Part shown: positions 12,801 through 21,800 of the stretch, one piece after another
Position numbering within the stretch: the first letter of the stretch is position 1
Layout of the letters: every line of letters starts with the position of its first letter
Assembly (NCBI GenBank): GCA_946811185.2
Contig: OX328109.1
Location: forward strand, 40,780,129-40,844,128
DNA from: Hippopus hippopus
Lineage: Eukaryota > Mollusca > Bivalvia > Cardiida > Cardiidae
DNA: 64,000 nt
Direction of reading: 5' to 3'
Made by a program: the position numbers and the translations under genes
Notes under the pieces: generated by a model
What the model saw: only the letters and a program-made list of their open reading frames with translations
Database searches by the model: none
What the model was told of the DNA's origin: nothing

Positions 12801-15800
12801 AATGACTATCATCAATCCTCAGAAAGAAATTGGCCAAGCCGGGGATCGAACTCATGACCCCCTGTTCTCAAGTCCTGTGTGCTACCGACTGAGCTACCGG
12901 GGCTCGGCTTGACCATCATGATATGGAAACAGAAATCAAAATTTGAAAACTAAGCCTTGTAGAGTTAAAAAATTTAAGTAATGAAATAGACCTTCTAAAT
13001 CAGTTCTAAAGATGCAGATATAGTGATTTCAAAGCTGTTTCTGTCAAAACATCTCGCTAAGTAGCAGATAGTAGAGATCCAAGGTCAAACTGCAAGTTCT
13101 GTACAGTAGATCCAAGATCAAACTGCAAGTTCTGGACAGTAGATCCAAGATCAAACTGCAAGTTCTGTACAGTAGATCCAAGATCAAACTGCAAGTTCTG
13201 GACAGTAGATCCAAGATCAAACTGCAAGTTCTGGACAGTAGATCCAAGATCAAACTGCAAGTTCTGTACAGTAGATCCAAGATCAAACTGCAAGTTCTGG
13301 ACAGTAGATCCAAGGTCAAACTGCAAGTTCTGTACAGTAGATCCAAGATCCAACTGCAAGTTCTGGACAGTAGATCCAAGACCAAACTGCAAGTTCTGGA
13401 CAATAGATCCAAGATCAAACTGCAAGTTCTGGACAGTAGATCCAAGATCAAACTGCAAGTTCTGGACAGTAGATCCAAGGTCAAACTGCAAGTTCTGTAC
13501 AGTAGATCCAAGATCAAACTGCAAGTTCTGGACAGTAGATCCAAGATCAAACTGCAAGTTCTGGACAGTAGATCCAAGATCAAACTGCAAGTTCTGGACA
13601 GTGGATCCAAGATCAAACTGCAAGTTCTGGACAGTAGATCCAAGATCAAACTGCAAGTTCTGTACAGTAGATCCAAGATCAAACTGCAAGTTCTGGACAG
13701 TAGATCCAAGATCAAACTGCAAGTTCTGGACAGTAGATCCAAGATCAAACTGCAAGTTCTGTACAGTAGATCCAAGATCAAACTGCAAGTTCTGGACAGT
13801 AGATCCAAGATCAAACTGCAAGTTCTGGACAGTAGATCCAAGATCAAACTGCAAGTTCTAGACAATAGATCCAAGATCAAACTGCACGTTCTGGACAATA
13901 GATCCAAGATCAAACTGCAAGTTCTGGACAGTAGATCCAAGATCAAACTGCAAGTTCTGGACAATAGATCCAAGATCAAACTGCAAGTTCTGGACATCTA
14001 AATCTAAACTATCCTCATAAGCAAGAAAACCCTAGTTCAGCCATACATCGGTTAGTGCTTTCCTAACGACAAATTTTAGACACTTCATGATTGAAACTTT
14101 CAAAGCATTGGCAGACACCAAATTTGAAAGTGGTGCCAATGAACTGAAGCTTTCTGACAGGGTAGAAAACATTGTACGTATAGGAGAAAATGCTGGTTAC
14201 CAGCATTTTCTCCTTTTCTAAAAATGTTTTTAAAAGGCCTCTTCCTCAGGGTCGTGAAAACATTAGATTGATTGGTAAAGATATCAGAGATTGAAGAAAA
14301 CAAGGTGAGTCCTTTTTTTTTGGCAACTTAATCATTTATAGCTAAGAAAGTAGAAACTCAAATTTAGTTCTAGAGATCATCAAAGAAAACATTATGGCAG
14401 ACTAAAAATTTGCTCTCATGGCAATTTCTCCACCTGCTACATGTACGAGGGTTTTTCGATATGTAATGTGTATTGTACGATATCTCAAAAGCATTCGACT
14501 CAATAGTGAAATGAACATTACATCCCTTCAAAATATTCTCCGCGGTTTGAAATACATAATTTCAATCTCTGAATCCATTTCTGAAATGCGTCAAGGTACG
14601 CTGATTTAGGTAGACCTCTGAGGCACTGACTGATGGCTGAGCCAAGGGCTTGTCCGGACTTGTAACGACGACCAGATTAGAACTTTTTAAGTTTTGGAAA
14701 AAGGAAAAAGTCGCATGGGGCTAGATCTGGAGAGTATGGTGGGTGTGGCAAGACAGTAACCTTCTCCGACTGCAAAAATTGCTTCACAAGCTCAGATGTA
14801 TGTGATGGAGCATTATCATGAAGTAGATGAACATGCCTAAATCCTGACACAGGGCGTCGTTTAAGATAATATTTCTTGAGCTTTTTTAGTATAACATCTC
14901 GGTAATACAGACCTGTAACAATTTTGCCCTTCAGCACCGGAATTTGTACGGCTATACCATCACATGAGAAGAATATGCAATAAATTTGGGAAACATTTTG
15001 AGCAATTGCTTAGCGGTTTGTACTCGTACCCGTTTTTGGTCATCTGTCAATATATGCGGTATCCATCTGGCAGAAATCTTTCGTACTTTCAAAATATGCT
15101 TCAAAATGAAATGCACCTGCGATAGCGATATGCCAACAGCGTTGGCAATATCACGAATCGTGTATCTGCCATCACTTTCAATTATTTCCCTGACTTTTGA
15201 GACATTTGCTTTGCCTGTTACAGTCACAGGTCGGCCAGATTTTGCTGCATCTTTGACGGACTCTGTGCCAGTCAGAAATTTCTTTCTCCATCTACGAACT
15301 GTCTCATAAGATACCTTATCAGACCCATAAACTTCCCCCAATTCAATAAAAATCTGCATTACCGAATGACCGAGTTTTGTGCGAACTTTTATATAAGCTC
15401 TAATTTCTTCAATATTCTTAATCCGTTTCCCTACCATTTTTACAGCAGTGGTCAACGACTAGCTGTAGTGAAATGACTATAAGTTTAAAACTATGTGGAG
15501 CTAAAGGCTCGTGTTTATATCGTTGGAAAGGTATTGAATAGAGCTATTCAAGCGTATCATCATCCATGAAATCGTTGAAAGCGTTATCGCGCTGTGGTAC
15601 AATACACATTACATATCGAACAGCCCTTGTATAATGTTTTAAAAGAGCATCAAAAACTAGAACTTGTTTTTCTACAAAAAAAAAAAAAACAGATGTCTCC
15701 CCCCTTTTTGGGGTCAGAAGGATTGATATGTCACCAAGGCAATTTCTAACTGAAAAAATGGTCCTTTTTCTCTAACGGTTTTCGAGTTATAGAGCGGACA

Positions 15801-18800
15801 CGAAATTGTACGTAAAATGAGTAAGGAAAATAATCAAAGGGAAATAACTCGAAAAAATACAAGCCAGAGTTATGGTTCTTGTGCATGACTATTCGTGTCA
15901 TAGTGCTGTACAAATGTGTGAAGTTTTATCAAAATATCTTAAAAGGTTTTCAAGTTATAGAGTGGACACGACTTGTGAAGGAAAATAATCAAAGGGAAAT
16001 AACTCGAAAAATATACAAGCTAGGGTTATGGTTCTTGTGCATGACACTTCGTCTCATGGCGCTGTACAAATGTGTGAAGTTTTATCAAAATATCTTAAAA
16101 GGTTTTCGAGTTATAAAGCGGACACGATTTGTGAAGCAAAATAATCAAAGGGAAATAACTCGAAAATATACAAGCTAGGGTTATAGTTCTTGTGCATGAC
16201 ACTTCGGCTCATGGTGCTGTACAAATGTGTGAAGTTTTATCAAAATATCTTAAAAGGTTTTCGAGTTATAGAGGGGACACAATTTGTGAAGGAAAATAAT
16301 CAAAGGGAAATAACTCGAAAAATATACAAGCTAGGGTTATGGTTCTTGTGCATGACAATTTGTCTCATGGTGCTGTACAAATGTGTTAAGTTTTATCAAA
16401 ATATCTTAAAAGGTTTTCAAGTTATAGAGTGGACACGATTATTTTGTAAAGGAAAATAATCAAAGGGAAATAACTCGAAAAATATACAAGCCAGAGTTAT
16501 GGTTCTTGTGCATGACACTTCGTCTCATGGTGCTGTACAAATGTGTGAAGTTTTATCAAAATATCTTAAAAGGTTTTCGAGTTATAGAGCGGACATGATT
16601 TGTGATGGACAGACAGACAGACAGACAGACAGACAGAGACAGACAGACGGACGGATGGACGGGGAAAAACAATATGTCTCCCGACCCTGACGGGGGAGAC
16701 ATAATAATATGTGAGTTTATGAGTGTCTATAAAAGGGAACAACATAAAACATAACCAATGCTCTGACAAATGGGGGTTTGATGCATCTTAGTGATGCATT
16801 ATACCAAGTACCGGTAAGTCATCACACAATTCTGGATCCATATAATCAACTTTGTCTAACAATCAACTGGATCTGGGGGTAGAATGTCCTATGACCAGCA
16901 GAAAATTGACCAACAGCAAAAAGTTTTGATGCCATGTCAGCCTGTGCTAATTGCGCAAGCTGACCTGGTCAATACTTTTTGCAAATGCATTACTTCTTTC
17001 CAATACAACAAATTTTAGACTCTTCCAAATTCAAAACATAAACAGGCAACCAATAACACATCAGTACAAAGAGCTTAAGCTCTCCGATAGGACAGAAAAC
17101 ATTGTGGGAAAAGGAGAAAATGCTGGTTACCAACATTTTCTCCTTTTTCAACAATGTTTTCAAAGCCTTCTTTCCCAAGGTCATGAAAACTCATGATTGT
17201 TTGGTGAGGGATTAAGCCCCCTTTCCACAGAGCATGGCTTCATATGGCTTGCAACATGCGAAAAGGGGCATTCGGACATTTGCGTAAAGTGTCGTCTCGG
17301 ATCAGCCTGCGCAGTCCGCGAAGGCTAATCTGAGACGGCACTTTACGACTACATTAGTTTTTGTGCTAAAGTAGACTTGCGCAAAACAAAAAAATACATA
17401 AAAACGGAAAGTGCCGTCTCGGATTAGCCTGCACGGACTGCGCAGGCTGATCCGAGACGACACTTTACGCAAATGTCCGAATGCCCCTTTTCGCGTGTTG
17501 CAGACCATATTATGTTTGCTCATCATTGTGTATGAGTATGTATAAACACTATGCTAGAGATCACAACTTGACTGAATGAAACACTCTACTTCATAACCTG
17601 AGCGTGACCTTGAACTCGCCTTTCCACGTCTTATGTCAGCCAGGCCTTTCATCATTCCCTGACAATTTTCCTGAACTTATTTATCCCTTTACCACACAAT
17701 CCTGTCTATCAACGATCCTGACAAGGAAAGCTTTTCCCACAATGATTTCTACCCTGTCAAAGACAAATTCTATCGTTTTAATCATGCTTAAATTGTTGTC
17801 TGCAAATTAATGCTTTCAATTTGGGGAAGTTTATATTTTTGTTGTATGGTAAAGAGTTAACCCTTTAACAAAAAAAGCTCTATTTCGACAACCGTGAGGA
17901 AAAAACATTTTTTTCCTTTTCTCACAATGTTCTTTACCCTTTCAAAGACAAAACCTGTCATTTGAATCATATGATAGTTGCCGTCTGCAACTGCTTCCAA
18001 ATTAGATAAGTCCAAGATTTTTGGTCTGATAAGGACTTAACCAATGCCATGAATAGATACAGTTGATTTGCAAACAGTGTTGATATGAGATCTAAAATGT
18101 AAAATAGGTGCAGTCTGATCTTTGTAATATCAAACCCAATTAACCCCAAAGACATTATTAAGTCTCAAAATAAGATCCAAATACATGCAATTTCAATCAG
18201 ACAATGTTGTTTTTTTGACAGAAATTGTCAGCAAATTAAGCAGTGCAGATCAAAAGTCAGACTGCATGTTTAATGTTGTCTGATCTTAAAACTTGGTAAG
18301 GAAAAGGGTAACTACAGTGTAAAACCTAACCATGTTTCAAGGTTCAACGACCCAGCCTTCAGCCTTGATCGACACTAAAAATAGAACTGCAGGCATTACC
18401 TCATAGGTCATTCTTACATGACAATTTTCTCTGATGTATTGGCAGTACAAAAAGGTTATGCTCCAAATAATGGAATGGACTAAATGAATTTCAAAGAACA
18501 TTTTTCATTACACCGGCTGAAAAGGCTTGGGTAAAACTGATTAGAAACAACCTTAACTCTTTACCAAACAGCAAAACTTTAGACTGGTCTAAACTGAAAG
18601 CATTTGCAGATGACAAAACAAATGTGACTGAAAAATTGAAATTTGGTTTGGGAAGGGTAGAAAATATTGTGGGAAAAGGAGAAAATGCTGGTTACCAGCA
18701 TTTTCTCCTTTTCCCACAATGTTTTCAAAGGGCTTCTTTCCCAGGGTTGTTAAAAGTCAGCATTGTGTGGTAAAGAGTTAAGGAAGACTGCTCAATGGCC

Positions 18801-21800
18801 TTTGAAAATACCATGGAAAAGGGACCAAAATTAATGCTGATGACCAGCACTTTCAGAGCGAATGAGTATAAAACACTAGGAAAAAAGAGAAAGTTTCTCT
18901 TTTTTCCTAGTTTTTTATACTCATTCACTCTTTACTACACAATCCCCACTATCAATGACCCTGAAGAAAAAGCCTTTTGAAAACATTATGAGAAAAGGAG
19001 AAAATGCTGGTAACCAGCATTTTCTTCTTTTCCCAGAATGGTTTTTAGCCTTTCCATCACACATTTCGATTTTTCAGTTACATTTGAGCCATGCTCTGGC
19101 AAAAGGGGGCTTAATGCATCTCCGCAATACATGATACCAGCCAGTCATCACTCCATTATGGCTCCATAAGAGCAACTTTTTTTAACAACCGACCTAATCA
19201 TGAGGTAGACTGGTCCTTGGACATACAGAAAATTGACCAATATCAAAAAGTTTCGGCCCAGGTCAGCCTGCGTGGACTGCGCAGGCTGACCTGGGTCGAT
19301 ACTTTTCGCAGATGCATTAAGCCCCCTTTTCACAGAGCATGGCTCATTTATTTTGTCGTCTGCAAATGCTTTCAATTTGGACCTATCTGAAATTTTGTCT
19401 TTGGTAAAGAGTTAATAGACATCATTAGAGATATATCTAATGTGACTAACCTTCTCACAGATACCATGTTTTCAAAAACTTTTACCCCTCAGGGTTTTTG
19501 TTTGGAAAAAAGAAAACATGCAAAATATCTTATAATCCTTTGCCTCATACCCATCCCCCCCGACTTTTAACAACCTGTAGAAAGAGAGAGAAAGCTTTTA
19601 AAAAGCATTATCTCCTCTTCCCACAATGTTTTTAACCCTGCCAAATCATATTTTAATTTTTGAGTCACATTTATTTTGTCGTCTGCATGTTAATGATTTC
19701 AATTTCGACTAGTCTAAAATTTTGTTGTTTAATTAACTCTCTACCGTACAATGACAACTTTTAACGACTCTAGAAAAGAAGCTTTTTGAAAACATTGTGG
19801 AAAAAGGAGAAAATGCTGGTGACCAGCATTTTCTCCTTTTCCCACAATGTTTTCTACCATATGAAAGAAAGATTGCACTATTAGAGCCACATTGAAATTG
19901 TCGACTGTTAATGCTTTGGAATTGGACAAGTCTAAAAAACTGTCGTTTGGTAAAGAGTTAATGAAGATTTAATTGTTGGATTCAGTTCTGTAGTCAATCA
20001 CTTTCGTCAATTAGTCAACAGCTTCTAGGTGATACAACTGCATTATAGCCTGTTTATGCTTTGATTACACCAATAAATTTCACCTGAGATTTCTTTAACC
20101 AGATGGGAACAGTGCATTTAATTTTTCGCGGTGCTTTTCCCCTTCTTGCTGCATTTCTGCAGCAACTTTTGTACTTGTTCTTACATGACAAGTTTCTCCA
20201 ATGGTACTGGCAGTATATGTAGTAAGACTATACCCCTTCTGTGAAGATATGAGAGCATAATTTAAAGGCCCTGTAGCTGCCAAAAGCAAACAATGGTTTG
20301 TATATTTGTATTGGGAGTTGAACGCCCTTTTAACAACTTAGGTCATATTATAGCGGTCAGTGCACCTATGCATGTGTTTTCTGGCTTTCACACACCAGAA
20401 CTGACACAACTTTCTTTCCAAGTCACTGACTAGTTTTCTCACATGCATCAGAGGTGAGAGGCAAAAAACTGACTGAAAGAAAGTTTGTCTCAACCAGGTA
20501 TTGAACTTGCAACTACTAGGTCACATGTCAGATATCCTAACCACTGAGCTACTTGGACTACATCACTATCCCATAGCCATTTTCAAATTGAATCATGTGA
20601 CTTCACTAGAATTTGTCATTAAATCATTGTAAGTTGACACAGTTAGCGCCAATTCATAGTCACATGATTTGAAGATATTGAAAACTTGTATTTTGGAAAT
20701 TACAGTTGACAAAGTTGAGGTATTTACACTGAAAATAGAGGCTACAGAAGCCACTATGCATGGTAGTCTCAAAAGTGAGACGTTACGGTGGTTTTTTTCA
20801 TATTTGGACATTTATTGTGCACCGTGCTGTCTCAAGTCCATCTGCAACTTTATGGTAGCAAAGATATAGTGCTATACTGACTTTCTGTTTCTTCAGTTTA
20901 ATCTGTATTGCAGCGAAATGCAATTAACTTTTAGTAACAAACATGACCAATGACAAATTATTAAACCTTTCATTACCTAAATAGCTACTTGAAGTCCTTT
21001 ATAACATGAAAACCTTGGAAAAAAAACTGAAGAAATTTACCGTGCATGGCAGCCATTTCATGTGTTTCAGGAATGTAAACAACTCAAGTAACAGATGAAA
21101 TTAACTGTTTTTTCTTCTGTTCAGCTTTTAAATTGAAAGTATTTGTATTTCAAACCATGGGATATTGAATACACAAGCAATAGGTATGTTCAAATCTTAG
21201 TTTTGTGCTCTAGTTATGAAATGATGAGAGTTTGAGAGTTCAAACTTGCGCAAAAAATCTGTGCTGAGATTTCAACTATTATTTTTTTTAATCGACCATC
21301 TCTGTACTCAGAGGCAACCAGTCAAAAAGTACCATAGCCTTTGGGGAGAGTTATCTGAACTATTATACATGCCGCCAGCCGTGCCAATGTTTATGACGTA
21401 AAAATAACAGTTGCCACGAAGCAAAATGTGTAGTCACCACATGTAGGTTCACGGTACATGTTGCTTCGAGGTTATGGTATTTTTCTGTCATAAAAAAACA
21501 TCGGCACCCTCTAGCTGCTTGTCAGGTCTTTAATTTGATTGTAAATACCTTGATTCAGCCATTTCTTTTCCTCAGCCTACTTCAGTTTCAAAAATAGAAG
21601 TTTGGAATGGAAGAAAAATATACCGGAAATGAAAATGATGTCAGCATTTACCCCACTCTCTAAAATCCTTCATTACACACACTTTTACTAAGAAACATAT
21701 GTGATGATGTATTCAGATCATCTGCTATGTCATGTGGCAATATTTTTAAATCATGTGACTGCAAATTGGCACCAAATATATCAAGTTGCATTAATTTTTT

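Larger units (their letters stand above)
18385..20270 (-). other. Two similar minus-strand segments in BCKDK intron 1, function unknown
   Basis: 20095-20270 reads QKGYSLTTYTASTIGETCHV and RTSTKVAAEMQQEGEKHREK to a stop; 18385-18470 repeats part of it at DNA level (TACTGCCAATACAT, GAAAATTGTCATGTAAGAA). They could be remnants of a duplicated gene piece or an alternative exon. I do not recognise the protein. Confidence 0.25.

Noticed and set aside
13044..13997. Long minus-strand frame with an 11-residue repeat (SRTCSLILDLL) and a second overlapping repeat frame
   Set aside because: The 33-bp unit lacks stops in several frames, so it produces long frames on both strands; no start context, splice support or family match.
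15879..16459. Two similar plus-strand frames of 89-99 codons (CMTLRLMVLYKCVKFYQNIL)
   Set aside because: They follow the 156-bp tandem unit of a pearl-like element; the similarity is that of the repeat.
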